Shown in pieces: positions 31,939-42,941 of a stretch of DNA of 44,423 bases. The notes under the pieces are model-generated. The model ran no database searches and had not been told where the DNA came from. It worked only from the letters and a program-made list of their open reading frames with translations. Numbering within the stretch: the first letter of the stretch is position 1; each line of letters opens with the position of its first letter. The stretch comes from Enterobacter sp. (GTDB taxonomy: Bacteria; Pseudomonadota; Gammaproteobacteria; Enterobacterales; Enterobacteriaceae): NCBI GenBank assembly GCA_022649305.1, contig JALCNW010000033.1, forward strand, positions 1 through 44,423, read 5' to 3'. Position numbers and translations under genes: made by a program.

Positions 31939-32757
31939 CTATTCGGGGGAATATGGGAGGTTTGGTTTGTCCAGCCAATGCGTCAAAAAGTGGGACACTG
32001 CTTCGTTACGGCAATGCCCGATAACCGGTAGATGAGCAAGCTCTGCAATTAACTGCGGCATCGCATTCCCCATTATCAGACCGCGACCGACGCTACCCAG
32101 CATCTCGCGGTCGTTCATGGCGTCGCCAAACGCCATGCAATCCTGCATCGTAAAGCCCAGGCGGTCGCTCAGTACTGCCAGCGCGGAACCTTTATTACAT
32201 CCCACTGGTAACACTTCCAGACAATCCACCGCCGAGAAGGTGAGATGCGCACGAGTCCCTAACACCTCGTTAAGCTGAACACGCAGGCGGCAGAGATCGT
32301 CATGATCGCCACAAAAACAGATCTTGGTGACCAAATGAGCCGGTATACGCCGGAGATCGGTTAACTGATATTTGAATCCGCTGTAGACGTGGGCTTGTAA
32401 CAGCTCAGGGATCTCCTGGCCTGTAAGCCATCCCGAGTCGTTAAACACGTGGACGCTGGCCTGAGTATCCCAGGTGCTGTGCAGAACCAAATCCGCGATT
32501 TCTGGATCCAAATCCTGACGGTACAGAACCTCACCTTCGACAGAATGAATCCGGGTACCGTTGCCGGTAATCAGAAAAGCATCAAGAGAAAATGCGCTCA
32601 GCAGATGACGCATTTCAAGCACATGACGTCCAGTGGCGAAAGTCAGGGTGACGTCACGCTCATGCAGCCGCCTCAGCGTGCTCAGGGTTTTCTCCCCCAG
32701 GCGGTGATCCGGCATTAAAAGCGTGCCGTCCATATCAAATGCTGCAAGCCGCGCCAT
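31939..32757 (-). CDS. cof: HMP-PP phosphatase Cof
   Basis: A 272-residue HAD-superfamily phosphatase (Cof subfamily) that hydrolyses 4-amino-2-methyl-5-hydroxymethylpyrimidine pyrophosphate and other phosphates. Motif I is FDMDGTLL with its nucleophilic aspartate, motif II TFATGR, motif III the lysine in GCNKGSAL, and motif [12 protein letters not shown]. Length and C-terminus (LPYSPE) equal E. coli Cof. It is divergent from ybaE with a 101-bp gap. Confidence 0.96.
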   Translation of the reverse strand: MARLAAFDMDGTLLMPDHRLGEKTLSTLRRLHERDVTLTFATGRHVLEMRHLLSAFSLDAFLITGNGTRIHSVEGEVLYRQDLDPEIADLVLHSTWDTQASVHVFNDSGWLTGQEIPELLQAHVYSGFKYQLTDLRRIPAHLVTKICFCGDHDDLCRLRVQLNEVLGTRAHLTFSAVDCLEVLPVGCNKGSALAVLSDRLGFTMQDCMAFGDAMNDREMLGSVGRGLIMGNAMPQLIAELAHLPVIGHCRNEAVSHFLTHWLDKPNLPYSPE

Positions 32758-32858
32758 GATGACTCCCGAAATGTGATGAGGTTAACTTGTGTATCAGTAT
32801 CCCGTGAGATATACGGAAGTAATAGTGAATAGATAAAAATTATTGTTCCGGGTTTAAC

Positions 32859-34559
32859 ATGCGCCAGCTTAATCGTCTTAATCAGTATCAACGTCTGTGG
32901 CAGCCCTCAATGGGTGAAATGCAGCAGATCACCGTTTCCGAACTTGCCAGCCGCTGTTTTTGTAGCGAACGGCATGTGCGCACCCTCCTGCGTCAGTCTC
33001 AGGAGGCCGGTTGGTTAACCTGGCGCTCGCAATCTGGTCGCGGCAAGCGCGGTGAGCTGACTTTTCACGTTTCGCCAGAATCGCTGCGCAACACGATGAT
33101 GGAAGAGGCATTGCAAAGCGGGCAGCAACACAATGCCCTTGAACTGGCTCAGATTGCCCCGCAGGACTTACGCGCGCTGTTGCATCCTTTTCTGGGAGGA
33201 CAATGGCAAAATGATACGCCTACGCTGCGCATCCCTTACTATCGCTCCCTCGATCCTCTTCACCCTGGTTTTCTCCCTGGCCGGGCGGAGCAGCATCTGG
33301 TAGGGCAAGTGTTCTGCGGCCTTACGCGGTTTAACGGTAATAGCAGTGAACCTGAGGGCGATCTTGCCCATCACTGGGAAGTGTCACCCGATGGATTGCG
33401 CTGGCATTTTTATATCCGTTCTACGCTGCACTGGCATAATGGCGATAAAGTCGAAACCGCGCAGTTACAGGCCAGTCTGTCAGCGCTTCTTGCCCTGCCA
33501 GCTTTGCGGAAATTATTGCATAGCGTGATGCACATCGAAGTCACGCATCCGCAGTGTCTGACCCTTATTTTACATCAGCCGGATTACTGGCTGGCACATC
33601 GCCTGGCGAGCTATTGCAGCCGTCTTGCGCACCCCGAATATCCCCAGACAGGCAGTGGTCCATTTCGCCTGAGCGTCTACGAGCGGGATTTGGTTCGCCT
33701 GGAGTCTCATGAGCAATATCACCTGAGCCACCCGCTGCTCAAGGCGATTGAGTACTGGATAACGCCACAACTGTTCGAGCAGGATTTAGGCACGAGCTGT
33801 CGCCATCCCGTCCAGATTGCCATTGGGGAGCCTGACGAACTGGCCAGCCTGCGTTTAGTGAGCAACAGCATCAGTCTGGGATTCTGCTATCTGACGCTCA
33901 AACAAAGCGCGCGGCTAAGCAAAATGCAGGCACAACGGCTGATGAATATCATCCATCACACCACCCTACTGCACACGCTACCGCTTGATGAAAATCTTAT
34001 CACGCCTTCACAGGAGCTACTTCCGGGCTGGACCATTCCTGAATGGCCGGACATGAAGGATGTTTCGCTCCCTGAGAGACTAACCCTGATTTACCATCTG
34101 CCCGTTGAGCTTCACACGATGGCGGAACAACTCAAACGCTATCTTGCGCTTCAAAACTGTCAGCTTTGCGTTATTTTTCATAATGCTAAAACCTGGGACG
34201 GCTGCAACGCCCTTGCCGATGCAGATTTGATCATGGGCGACAGGCTGATAGGCGAGGCGCCAGAGTACACGCTGGAGCAATGGTTACGCTGCGATGCCCT
34301 GTGGCCGCACCTGCTGAGCGCGCCGCAATATGCGCATTTACAGGCGACCCTGGACGCCGTGCAGATACAGGTGAGTGAAGATGCCCGAAGCGCGGGGCTA
34401 AAAGATATTTTTACCCGCTTAATGGAAAACGCCGTTCTGACACCACTGTTTAATTATCAGTATCAAATCAGCGCCCCTCCTGGGGTGAATGGTATTCGTC
34501 TTAATGCACGTGGCTGGTTCGATTTCACCCAAGCCTGGCTTCCGGCCCCAAAAACGTGA
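32859..34559 (+). CDS. ybaE: SgrR-family transcriptional regulator YbaE
   Basis: A 566-residue protein with an N-terminal winged helix-turn-helix of the SgrR type (about residues 1-110, with ITVSELASRCFCSERHVRTLLRQSQ) and a C-terminal domain similar to periplasmic oligopeptide-binding proteins (about 140-560). There is no signal peptide, so it acts in the cytoplasm and probably senses a small molecule. Target genes and ligand are unknown. Length equals the E. coli protein. Confidence 0.92.
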   Translation: MRQLNRLNQYQRLWQPSMGEMQQITVSELASRCFCSERHVRTLLRQSQEAGWLTWRSQSGRGKRGELTFHVSPESLRNTMMEEALQSGQQHNALELAQIAPQDLRALLHPFLGGQWQNDTPTLRIPYYRSLDPLHPGFLPGRAEQHLVGQVFCGLTRFNGNSSEPEGDLAHHWEVSPDGLRWHFYIRSTLHWHNGDKVETAQLQASLSALLALPALRKLLHSVMHIEVTHPQCLTLILHQPDYWLAHRLASYCSRLAHPEYPQTGSGPFRLSVYERDLVRLESHEQYHLSHPLLKAIEYWITPQLFEQDLGTSCRHPVQIAIGEPDELASLRLVSNSISLGFCYLTLKQSARLSKMQAQRLMNIIHHTTLLHTLPLDENLITPSQELLPGWTIPEWPDMKDVSLPERLTLIYHLPVELHTMAEQLKRYLALQNCQLCVIFHNAKTWDGCNALADADLIMGDRLIGEAPEYTLEQWLRCDALWPHLLSAPQYAHLQATLDAVQIQVSEDARSAGLKDIFTRLMENAVLTPLFNYQYQISAPPGVNGIRLNARGWFDFTQAWLPAPKT

Positions 34560-34625
34560 AGAAGCTGGTCGCCGCACTGACCAGACGTTACCATGACGTT
34601 TTAATCAATATTGGTGAGACTATTT

Positions 34626-35321
34626 ATGAAACGTGCCGTCGTCGTGTTCAGCGGAGGACAAGATTCCACTACCTGTCTGGTTCAGGCTCTGCATCAGTAT
34701 GATGAAGTGCATTGTGTGACGTTTGATTATGGGCAGCGACATCGTGCCGAAATCGACGTGGCTCGTGAACTGGCGTTGAAACTGGGCGCTCGTGCGCATA
34801 AGGTGCTGGACGTCACGCTGTTAAACGAACTGGCCGTGAGTAGCCTCACCCGCGACAGTATTCCTGTCCCTGATTACGAGCCTGATGCCGACGGCATTCC
34901 TAATACCTTTGTTCCAGGCCGCAATATTCTTTTTCTGACGCTCACCGCCATTTACGCATACCAGGTAAAAGCCGAAGCGATTATTACCGGCGTTTGCGAA
35001 ACCGATTTCTCTGGCTATCCTGACTGCCGTGATGAGTTCGTGAAAGCCCTGAACCACGCGGTCGATCTGGGCATGGCAAAAGAGACACGCTTTGAAACGC
35101 CGCTAATGTGGCTTGATAAAGCTGAGACCTGGGCATTGGCTGATTATTGGGGCAAGCTTGACCTGGTGCGCAGCGAAACGCTGACCTGCTATAACGGGAT
35201 TAAAGGCGACGGCTGCGGACAATGTGCCGCCTGTAACCTGCGCGCGAACGGCCTTCATCACTATCTGGCGGATAAACCAGCGGTGATGGCCGCGATGAAG
35301 AAGAAAACCGGGTTGAAGTAA
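34626..35321 (+). CDS. queC: 7-cyano-7-deazaguanine synthase QueC
   Basis: A 231-residue enzyme converting 7-carboxy-7-deazaguanine to preQ0 with ATP and ammonia, in queuosine tRNA modification. The ATP-binding P-loop is [11 protein letters not shown]. The four zinc cysteines lie in [13 protein letters not shown] and [10 protein letters not shown]. The start at 34626 (MKRAVVVF) matches E. coli; an upstream ATG at 34611 adds five residues without support. The gene is followed by a terminator. Confidence 0.98.
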   Translation: MKRAVVVFSGGQDSTTCLVQALHQYDEVHCVTFDYGQRHRAEIDVARELALKLGARAHKVLDVTLLNELAVSSLTRDSIPVPDYEPDADGIPNTFVPGRNILFLTLTAIYAYQVKAEAIITGVCETDFSGYPDCRDEFVKALNHAVDLGMAKETRFETPLMWLDKAETWALADYWGKLDLVRSETLTCYNGIKGDGCGQCAACNLRANGLHHYLADKPAVMAAMKKKTGLK

Positions 35322-35345
35322 GCTTCACGTCCTGATTCTTTCAAG

Positions 35346-35379
35346 AGCCGCCTGAGCCTACCATTCAGAGCGGCTTTTA
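35346..35379 (+). terminator. Terminator of queC
   Basis: A stem of about 10 bp (agccgc...gcggct core with one bulged base) followed by tttt, 25 nt after the queC stop and before the convergent fadM end. Confidence 0.75.
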
Positions 35380-35407
35380 TATTTGGGATGCCTCCCTAAA
35401 AAAGTCA

Positions 35408-35806
35408 CTACTCGATAATCAGCTCCAGCTTTTCCCTCAGTTCGCCTTCAAGCGGCAAGGCTTTTTGCGTTTTGAGATCGATACAGACAAAAGTAATCAG
35501 CGCATCGGCCACTATCTGTCCTTCGGGATCAAGCGTGACCGTTTGACTCAGCACCCCGCTTTTACCATTGAGTTGCTGCACCTGACTGGTAATGGTGAGC
35601 ACATCACCAAGCACCGCCGGACGGCGATAATTGATATTAATATTGGCCACAATGAAAGCGATGTTGTGTGCCGTCAGCCATTTAAAACTGTCACTGTTTT
35701 CCAGCCCATCCCATCGGGCTTCTTCTAGAAATTCAAGATAGCGAGCGTTATTCACGTGCTGGTAAATATCAATGTGATAACCGCGTACTTTGATCTGTGT
35801 CTGCAT
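35408..35806 (-). CDS. fadM: Long-chain acyl-CoA thioesterase FadM (TesC)
   Basis: A 132-residue single-hotdog thioesterase active on 3,5-tetradecadienoyl-CoA and other beta-oxidation by-products. The 4HBT signature GYHIDIYQHVNNARYLEFLEEARW carries the active-site aspartate. Length matches E. coli FadM. A FadR-like site lies about 42 bp upstream of its start, as expected for a gene of the fatty-acid degradation regulon. Confidence 0.95.
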   Translation of the reverse strand: MQTQIKVRGYHIDIYQHVNNARYLEFLEEARWDGLENSDSFKWLTAHNIAFIVANININYRRPAVLGDVLTITSQVQQLNGKSGVLSQTVTLDPEGQIVADALITFVCIDLKTQKALPLEGELREKLELIIE

Positions 35807-35847
35807 AGCGCAATAGCCTTTGCTGTTGTTATAGGATGTGAGGTCAC

Positions 35848-35864
35848 AACTGGTATGACCTCTT
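35848..35864 (-). promoter_or_regulatory. Likely FadR-binding site upstream of fadM
   Basis: aactggtatgacctctt fits the FadR consensus (CTGGTNNGACC core). A nested 7-bp inverted repeat gaggtca/tgacctc flanks it (35840-35862). FadR would repress fadM in the absence of long-chain acyl-CoA. Confidence 0.6.
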
Positions 35865-35903
35865 TATCCTGGCAAATTTTTGCCACTGTGCAAGTTATTA
35901 GGG

Positions 35904-36332
<429 letters not shown>

Positions 36333-36366
36333 TTAAACAAGAACAAATAGCAGATTTCAGAAATGG

Positions 36367-36390
36367 AAAAGGCCGCGAAAGCGGCCTTTT
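36367..36390. terminator. Terminator of ppiD
   Basis: A 10-bp perfect stem aaaaggccgc/gcggcctttt with a 4-nt loop between ppiD and ybaV. It should stop ppiD transcripts before ybaV. Confidence 0.85.
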
Positions 36391-36432
36391 AATATTGCAG
36401 AGCGTTACGAAAATCTGCGAGGGGGTACGTAA

Positions 36433-38307
36433 TTACTGCTGTTGAGTAATGATATCGCCCATCTTGATTTTGGCTTCTTTACGCAGATTGCTCATCAGCG
36501 CTTCGAAGGCGATCTGTGCATTGTTCTGAGTGATACCCTGCACCATCGCTTTTTTCTGCTCATCTGGCATTGTTCCGGCCTTCACTTCATCCAGTGCCAA
36601 CAGAACGATGTTGCCCTGCATGTCGGAGGCCGTACCAAAGCTCGGCTTATCTTTAGCAGGAAGAGGCAGACCAAACGCAGCCTGACTAATCGGATCCTGA
36701 CCCGTACGGCTCAGCGTTTTCGCCTCACCGAAGCTCAGACCGGCCGCTTTAAGCGCAACATCACCCTTGCCTGCTTTCAGCTCAGCCAGCAGTTTTTCTG
36801 CATCAAGCTTCGCCTGCTGTTCGGCTTTGGTATGTTTCACCAGCGCTGTGATCTGATCTTTCACTGCTTCCAGCGGTTTAATGGATTCCGCTTTGTGTTC
36901 GGTAACGCGCAGGACAAACGCACGGTCGCCGTCAACAGTGATGATGTCGGAGTTATTTCCCGGAGCACCATTGTCACCCACCAAACCGCCATTGAAGATA
37001 GCGTCTGATACCGATTTAAAGTTCAGCTCTTCCGGCAGATTCTGGTGACCAAACCAGCCAGTGACGACCGCTTTAGTGCCCGCTGCCTGCTCGGCACCAG
37101 CCAGAGATTCGTTGTCGTTACTCGCCGCGTCGCTGACTTTCTGTTGCAATGCATAGAATGCGTCCAGCGCTTTCTCCTGCTTCACCTTCGCCGCTATTTC
37201 ATCACGAACGTCAGCCAGCGGTTTGGTTTTCGCGGGCTGAACATCGTCCAGACGCGCAACCAGGAAGCCCACGGAAGATTTGATCACACCAGAAAGCTGA
37301 CCTTTGTCCTTGAGACCCGCGTTTTTCAATTCTTCCGGAGTGGTGGCATCTTCTAACCAGCCCATATCGCCGCCGTTTTTGGCAGAGATGATGTCAGTCG
37401 ATTTTGCTTTTGCCACGGCCGCGAAATCTGCGCCTTTCGTCAGTTCTTCAACAACAGCCTTAGCATCAGCTCCTGTTTTAGTCTGAATCACGCTGTAGCG
37501 GTTACGCTGCGCCTGAGTGAACTGGTCCTGATGCTGATCGTAGTAAGACTGGATATCGCTGTCAGACGCGGTTTCCTGCATCGCAGCAGCGTCCAGCTTG
37601 ATATAACTCACGCGGAACTGCTCAGGTGCGGTGAAATTGCTTTTGTTTTGCTCGTAGTAAGCGTTAATTTCTTCGTCGCTGACCTGCTGTTTAGCGGCCA
37701 ATGCGTTAACGTCGATAGTCGCTTCACGGACCACACGCTGCTGCGCAACCAGCGCTGCCAGCTCGTCGGTTTCGCCTTTAAGCATGAAGTCAGTACCCAC
37801 AACAGCGTTAATCAGTTGCTGAGTGGTCAGTTGGTTACGCAGCGCCTGTGCGTACTGATCGGCCGTCATACCCATCTGATTAACGATTGAGTTATAACGA
37901 GTGTTGTCGAATTTGCCGTTTGACTGGAAAGCCGGAGTAGAAATAATCGCTTTTTTGATCTGATCGTCGCTGATACCCAGACCCAAATGTTTGGCGTACT
38001 GATCCAGCAGCGCCTCGTCGATAAGACGGTTCACGGTCTGCTGACGCAATGTTTTCATGTAGCCTTCATTTGCCGCCAGCTCAGAGAACTGATCGCCCAA
38101 TTGTTGCTGCATACGATTACGCTCACCCGCGAAGGCATTTTCAAATTGCCCACGGCTGATTTCCTGGCCATTCACTTTTGCGGCGTAGTTGCTGCTACCG
38201 CCGATCAGATATCCGCTCACGCCGGTCAAAATGAACGACAGGATAATGATACCGAAAATAATCTTGAGCACGAGACTGTTAGCAGCCGTGCGTAAGCTGT
38301 CCATCAT
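36433..38307 (-). CDS. ppiD: Periplasmic folding chaperone PpiD
   Basis: A 624-residue inner-membrane-anchored chaperone that works at the SecYEG exit. The N-terminal anchor helix (IIFGIIILSFILTGVSGYLIGG, about residues 14-36) is followed by a SurA-like chaperone region, a parvulin domain (about 265-355, with RYSVIQTKTGADAKAVVEEL and DMGWLEDATTPEELKNAG), and a C-terminal chaperone part. In E. coli the parvulin domain lacks isomerase activity. It is in the usual hupB-ppiD order. Confidence 0.96.
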   Translation of the reverse strand: MMDSLRTAANSLVLKIIFGIIILSFILTGVSGYLIGGSSNYAAKVNGQEISRGQFENAFAGERNRMQQQLGDQFSELAANEGYMKTLRQQTVNRLIDEALLDQYAKHLGLGISDDQIKKAIISTPAFQSNGKFDNTRYNSIVNQMGMTADQYAQALRNQLTTQQLINAVVGTDFMLKGETDELAALVAQQRVVREATIDVNALAAKQQVSDEEINAYYEQNKSNFTAPEQFRVSYIKLDAAAMQETASDSDIQSYYDQHQDQFTQAQRNRYSVIQTKTGADAKAVVEELTKGADFAAVAKAKSTDIISAKNGGDMGWLEDATTPEELKNAGLKDKGQLSGVIKSSVGFLVARLDDVQPAKTKPLADVRDEIAAKVKQEKALDAFYALQQKVSDAASNDNESLAGAEQAAGTKAVVTGWFGHQNLPEELNFKSVSDAIFNGGLVGDNGAPGNNSDIITVDGDRAFVLRVTEHKAESIKPLEAVKDQITALVKHTKAEQQAKLDAEKLLAELKAGKGDVALKAAGLSFGEAKTLSRTGQDPISQAAFGLPLPAKDKPSFGTASDMQGNIVLLALDEVKAGTMPDEQKKAMVQGITQNNAQIAFEALMSNLRKEAKIKMGDIITQQQ

Positions 38308-38456
38308 GGTGTAACCACACTCCGCTGTAGGTGACTGGTGACCTCACGCTGACGGAAATCCTTACCGCAGCGCGCAAAGCCGTATTGTGACAAGAAACCG
38401 GGGCAATTGTCAGCCCACAACTCGTATAAACTCACATAAAGTAGCGCTAGACAAAC

Positions 38457-38482
38457 AAAAAAGGCACATCAGATGATGCGCC
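38457..38482 (-). terminator. Terminator of hupB
   Basis: On the minus strand, an 8-bp stem (ggcgcatc/gatgtgcc with one G-U pair), loop atct, followed by six T residues, 36 nt after the hupB stop. Confidence 0.88.
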
Positions 38483-38518
38483 CTTGTACTTTTCGGCTTC
38501 CCTTTAACGAGAAAGCGA

Positions 38519-38791
38519 TCAGTTTACTGCGTCTTTCAGTGCTTTACCTGCACGGAAACCCGGCACTTTAGCTGCAGCGATGGTGATCTCTTTACCGGTC
38601 TGAGGGTTGCGGCCAGTACGGGCAGCACGCTCTTTAACAGCAAAAGTACCAAAACCTACCAGCGCAACGTCGTCCCCAGACTGCAGAGATTCAGTAACAG
38701 AAGCAATTAATGCATCTAACGCACGTCCAGCCGCAGCTTTAGAGATATCAGCACCCGCAGCAATTTTGTCAATCAGTTGAGATTTATTCAC
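38519..38791 (-). CDS. hupB: Nucleoid protein HU-beta
   Basis: A 90-residue DNA-bending protein; it dimerises with itself or HU-alpha. The HU signature [21 protein letters not shown], with the DNA-intercalating proline in the arm RNPQTGKEI, is intact. It is nearly identical to E. coli HupB. It lies between lon and ppiD as expected. Confidence 0.98.
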   Translation of the reverse strand: MNKSQLIDKIAAGADISKAAAGRALDALIASVTESLQSGDDVALVGFGTFAVKERAARTGRNPQTGKEITIAAAKVPGFRAGKALKDAVN

Positions 38792-38932
38792 TGTTCTCTT
38801 CCTCTCTTTATAATTTATATCGCGCGTGAATCCCTCACGACGCGACCGCGCAGCAGTTATATCAGGCCTGCCATGACCTTACAACACCCGTTGTTGATGG
38901 CTAACCCAATCAGCAATCTAAATTAGCTATAC

Positions 38933-38969
38933 AAAAAAAGGCTGGCAAGTGCGAATTCACTTACCAGCC
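38933..38969 (-). terminator. Terminator of lon
   Basis: A 12-bp stem (ggctggtaagtg on the lon strand, one G-U pair), 6-nt loop, then seven T residues, 33 nt after the lon stop. Confidence 0.92.
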
Positions 38970-39001
38970 CTGTTTTTATTGACGCTCTTTGCGCGAGGTC
39001 A

Positions 39002-41356
39002 CTATTTTGCGGTTACAACCTGCATTCCTGAGGGTTCATTCTGCAGTGCAAGTGTCAGAACTTCCTCAATGCGTTTCACCGGATGAATATCCAAATCGGC
39101 AAGAACATTATCAGGAATCTCTTCCAGATCACGTTTGTTCTCATGCGGAATCAATACGGTTTTGATTCCACCGCGATGCGCAGCCAGCAGTTTTTCTTTC
39201 AATCCACCGATCGGCAGCACCAAACCACGCAGAGTAATTTCGCCGGTCATTGCCACATCCGCACGCACTGGGTTACCCGTCAGACAAGAAACCAACGCGG
39301 TACACATCGCGATACCTGCACTTGGACCATCTTTAGGCGTAGCGCCTTCCGGTACGTGAACGTGGATGTCGCGTTTCTCGTAAAAGTCTGGATTGATACC
39401 CAGTTTTTCCGCACGCGCACGAACCACGGTCAGCGCAGCCTGAATCGACTCCTGCATGACTTCGCCCAGAGAGCCGGTATAGGTCAGCTTGCCTTTGCCT
39501 GGAACACAGGCGGTTTCGATGGTCAGCAGATCGCCGCCCACTTCCGTCCATGCCAGACCAGTCACCTGGCCTACGCGGTTTTCGTTATCAGCACGACCAT
39601 AGTCGAAGCGCTGCACGCCCAGATATTCATGTAGATTGTCGCCGTTGATCTCAATGTGCTTAAGCGTTTTATCCAGCAGAAGCTGTTTAACCGCCTTACG
39701 GCACAATTTGGAGATTTCACGTTCCAGGCTACGAACACCCGCTTCACGCGTGTAGTAACGGATAATGCTAACAATCGCACTGTCATCGACCGTTATTTCG
39801 CTATTTTTCAGCGCATTACGTTCAATTTGTTTCGACAGCAGATGGCGTTTGGCAATGTTCAGTTTTTCGTCTTCGGTATAACCGGACAGACGGATCACTT
39901 CCATACGATCCAGCAGCGGAGCGGGAATATTCATGGAGTTGGAGGTGGCAACGAACATTACATCGCTGAGATCGTAGTCCACTTCCAGATAGTGATCGCT
40001 GAAGGCCACGTTCTGCTCTGGATCTAATACTTCGAGCAGCGCAGATGCAGGATCGCCACGCATGTCCGAAGACATTTTGTCGATCTCATCCAGCAAGAAC
40101 AGCGGGTTTTTAACGCCCACTTTGGCCATTTTTTGGATCAATTTGCCCGGCATAGAGCCGATGTAGGTCCGGCGGTGACCGCGGATTTCCGCTTCATCGC
40201 GAACGCCACCCAGCGCCATACGGATATACTTGCGACCGGTCGCTTTCGCGATGGACTGGCCCAGAGAGGTTTTACCCACCCCCGGCGGTCCTACCAGGCA
40301 CAGAATCGGGCCTTTGAGCTTATTCACACGGCTCTGCACCGCGAGATACTCAAGAATACGGTCTTTGACGCGCTCCAGTCCGTAATGGTCGGTATCAAGG
40401 ACTTCCAGAGCCTGGCGCAGGTCTTTCTTAACCTTGCTACGCGTATTCCATGGAACCTGAACCATCCATTCGATGTAGCCACGAACAACGGTGGCTTCCG
40501 CCGACATCGGAGACATCATTTTCAGCTTCTGCAGTTCTGCTTCCGCTTTTTCTTTTGCCTCTTTCGGCATTTTTGCCGCGTCGATCCGACGTTTCAGCGC
40601 TTCGTTTTCGTCAGGCGCATCATCCATTTCGCCGAGTTCTTTCTGAATGGCTTTCATTTGCTCGTTCAGATAGTACTCGCGCTGGGATTTCTCCATCTGC
40701 TTTTTCACGCGGTTGCGAATGCGTTTCTCAACCTGTAGCAGATCGATTTCGGACTCCATCATCGCCATCAGATATTCAAGACGTTCATTCACGTCGGACA
40801 TCTCCAGCACGGACTGTTTATCAGCCAGCTTCAGCGGCATATGGGCCGCGATGGTGTCCGCCAGACGTGTAGGATCGTCGATGCTATTCAGCGACGTCAG
40901 CACTTCTGGTGGGATTTTCTTGTTCAGCTTGATATAGCCTTCAAACTGGCTAATCGCTGTGCGCACCAACACTTCCTGCTCGCGCTCGTCGAGCTGTGGC
41001 GATTCAAGGTACTCCGCTTTAGCAGAGAAATGTTCGCCATCATCAGAAAGCGTGGTAATGCGCGCACGCTGCAAGCCTTCTACCAGCACCTTTACGGTGC
41101 CATCAGGCAGCTTCAGCATTTGTAAAATTGAGGCCACGGTCCCGACGGTGAAAAGATCGTTTACACCCGGCTCATCCGTTGATGCTTCTTTCTGCGCAAC
41201 CAGCATGATTTTTTTATCATGATCCATGGCGGCTTCAAGGCAACGGATAGATTTTTCCCGCCCTACGAATAAGGGTATGACCATGTGCGGATAAACCACC
41301 ACATCGCGCAACGGCAATACGGGGATTTCAATGCGTTCAGAACGCTCAGGATTCAT
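39002..41356 (-). CDS. lon: ATP-dependent protease Lon
   Basis: A 784-residue cytoplasmic AAA+ serine protease that degrades misfolded proteins and regulators such as SulA and RcsA, and many antitoxins. N-terminal substrate domain (about 1-300), Walker [12 protein letters not shown] (about 356), Walker [11 protein letters not shown], and a proteolytic domain with the catalytic serine in [11 protein letters not shown] (S679) and lysine near [16 protein letters not shown] (K722). The length equals E. coli Lon. If the small pair at 20147-20610 is a toxin-antitoxin module, Lon is a candidate for antitoxin turnover. The sigma-32 promoter lies upstream. Confidence 0.98.
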   Translation of the reverse strand: MNPERSERIEIPVLPLRDVVVYPHMVIPLFVGREKSIRCLEAAMDHDKKIMLVAQKEASTDEPGVNDLFTVGTVASILQMLKLPDGTVKVLVEGLQRARITTLSDDGEHFSAKAEYLESPQLDEREQEVLVRTAISQFEGYIKLNKKIPPEVLTSLNSIDDPTRLADTIAAHMPLKLADKQSVLEMSDVNERLEYLMAMMESEIDLLQVEKRIRNRVKKQMEKSQREYYLNEQMKAIQKELGEMDDAPDENEALKRRIDAAKMPKEAKEKAEAELQKLKMMSPMSAEATVVRGYIEWMVQVPWNTRSKVKKDLRQALEVLDTDHYGLERVKDRILEYLAVQSRVNKLKGPILCLVGPPGVGKTSLGQSIAKATGRKYIRMALGGVRDEAEIRGHRRTYIGSMPGKLIQKMAKVGVKNPLFLLDEIDKMSSDMRGDPASALLEVLDPEQNVAFSDHYLEVDYDLSDVMFVATSNSMNIPAPLLDRMEVIRLSGYTEDEKLNIAKRHLLSKQIERNALKNSEITVDDSAIVSIIRYYTREAGVRSLEREISKLCRKAVKQLLLDKTLKHIEINGDNLHEYLGVQRFDYGRADNENRVGQVTGLAWTEVGGDLLTIETACVPGKGKLTYTGSLGEVMQESIQAALTVVRARAEKLGINPDFYEKRDIHVHVPEGATPKDGPSAGIAMCTALVSCLTGNPVRADVAMTGEITLRGLVLPIGGLKEKLLAAHRGGIKTVLIPHENKRDLEEIPDNVLADLDIHPVKRIEEVLTLALQNEPSGMQVVTAK

Positions 41357-41437
41357 AGAGCTCTCTCTTAGTTTAGTGTCCGCCAGGTAATCAGGCTATG
41401 TGACTGTGCTACACACAACCATAAACATGTAACCAGT

Positions 41438-41465
41438 ATATGGGGATGTTTCCCACACATTCAAC
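41438..41465 (-). promoter_or_regulatory. Heat-shock (sigma-32) promoter of lon
   Basis: On the minus strand, gttgaa (41460-41465), a 14-nt spacer and ccccatat (41438-41445), matching the sigma-32 elements of E. coli lon. Confidence 0.85.
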
Positions 41466-41484
41466 GCTATGAATACGGAAAAAT

Positions 41485-41511
41485 AAAAGGGGAGATAAAA
41501 TCCCCCCTTTT
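41485..41511 (-). terminator. Terminator of clpX
   Basis: aaaagggg and cccctttt form an 8-bp stem with an 11-nt loop, followed on the minus strand by an A/T run, 29 nt after the clpX stop. Confidence 0.75.
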
Positions 41512-41539
41512 TGATTAACTGCTTGTATGATTTGGTGAA

Positions 41540-42814
41540 TTATTCGCCAGATGCCTGCTGCGCTTCCGGCTTGCCGTAAATCAGCAATGGCTTCGATTGT
41601 CCGCCAATCACAGACTCATCAATCACCACTTTCTCGACATCTTCCATGGACGGTAAATCGTACATAGTATCGAGCAGAGCGGCTTCAACGATGGAACGCA
41701 GACCACGCGCACCTGTTTTACGGATCATCGCTTTCTTCGCGATGGCAACCAGCGCTTCGTCACGGAATTCCAGATCAACGCCTTCCAGATTGAACAACGC
41801 CTGATACTGCTTAGTCAGCGCGTTTTTCGGCTCTTTCAGGATCTGAATCAGCGCATCTTCACTCAGTTCATTCAGCGTTGCCACAACAGGCAGACGACCG
41901 ATGAACTCAGGAATCAGGCCAAATTTGATCAGATCTTCTGGCTCAACCTGAGACAGTAATTCACCTTCATTTGCTTTTTCAGACTTGGCTTTCACCGTCG
42001 CGCCAAAACCAATGCCGGAGCCGGTTTCAACACGGTTAGCGATCACTTTATCCAGGCCTGCAAACGCACCGCCACAAATGAACAGGATTTTAGAGGTATC
42101 GACCTGCAGGAACTCCTGCTGCGGATGCTTACGTCCACCCTGCGGCGGAACGGCAGCGACGGTACCTTCGATCAGTTTTAACAGAGCCTGCTGTACGCCT
42201 TCACCGGACACGTCACGGGTGATAGACGGGTTATCGGATTTACGCGAGATCTTGTCAATCTCATCGATATACACAATACCGCGCTGCGCTTTCTGTACGT
42301 CGTAATCGCACTTCTGCAGCAGTTTCTGAATAATGTTTTCAACGTCCTCACCCACATAACCCGCTTCGGTCAACGTGGTGGCGTCCGCCATGGTAAAGGG
42401 TACGTCCAGCAGACGTGCAAGCGTTTCCGCTAACAGCGTTTTACCGGAACCCGTTGGGCCGATCAGCAGGATGTTACTCTTGCCAAGCTCAACGCCATTA
42501 CTGGTATCGCCATTACGCAGGCGTTTGTAGTGGTTGTAAACCGCAACGGCCAGCACTTTTTTCGCTGGTTCCTGACCAATGACATAATCATCAAGGTGAT
42601 GACGGATCTCATGCGGTGTCGGTAATGCACTGCGCTCACGGTGCGGTGCAACTTCTTTAATCTCTTCGCGAATGATGTCGTTACACAGATCAACACATTC
42701 ATCGCAGATATACACGGACGGCCCGGCAATCAGTTTACGCACTTCATGCTGGCTTTTGCCGCAAAAAGAGCAGTACAGCAGTTTGCCCGAACCATCTTTG
42801 CGTTTATCTGTCAT
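41540..42814 (-). CDS. clpX: ClpXP unfoldase subunit ClpX
   Basis: A 424-residue AAA+ hexameric unfoldase. The N-terminal zinc-binding domain has the cysteines CSFC (15, 18) and CDEC (37, 40). Walker A is GPTGSGKT, Walker [10 protein letters not shown], and the ClpP-contact IGF loop lies in [12 protein letters not shown]. Sensor motifs FIGRLPV and [11 protein letters not shown] follow. The start at 42814 ([11 protein letters not shown]) matches E. coli; the longer frame to 42862 was rejected. It follows clpP on the same strand with a 127-bp gap. Confidence 0.98.
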   Translation of the reverse strand: MTDKRKDGSGKLLYCSFCGKSQHEVRKLIAGPSVYICDECVDLCNDIIREEIKEVAPHRERSALPTPHEIRHHLDDYVIGQEPAKKVLAVAVYNHYKRLRNGDTSNGVELGKSNILLIGPTGSGKTLLAETLARLLDVPFTMADATTLTEAGYVGEDVENIIQKLLQKCDYDVQKAQRGIVYIDEIDKISRKSDNPSITRDVSGEGVQQALLKLIEGTVAAVPPQGGRKHPQQEFLQVDTSKILFICGGAFAGLDKVIANRVETGSGIGFGATVKAKSEKANEGELLSQVEPEDLIKFGLIPEFIGRLPVVATLNELSEDALIQILKEPKNALTKQYQALFNLEGVDLEFRDEALVAIAKKAMIRKTGARGLRSIVEAALLDTMYDLPSMEDVEKVVIDESVIGGQSKPLLIYGKPEAQQASGE

Positions 42815-42941
42815 GAGTCCAAACCTCTTTTTAAGTTCTTTGTGCCGCACATGACGACGCAAATGCCATTTTCAGACGCAAGTCGCTATGAAGCAAAATG
42901 CCGCCCTACCTTAGTATAGCGGCACACTCGCGCCGTGGGCA

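Noticed and set aside
36442..37008. Antisense frame within ppiD (188 codons), and similar frames within lacZ and lon
   Set aside because: Shadows of well-conserved genes; no ribosome-binding sites or family motifs.
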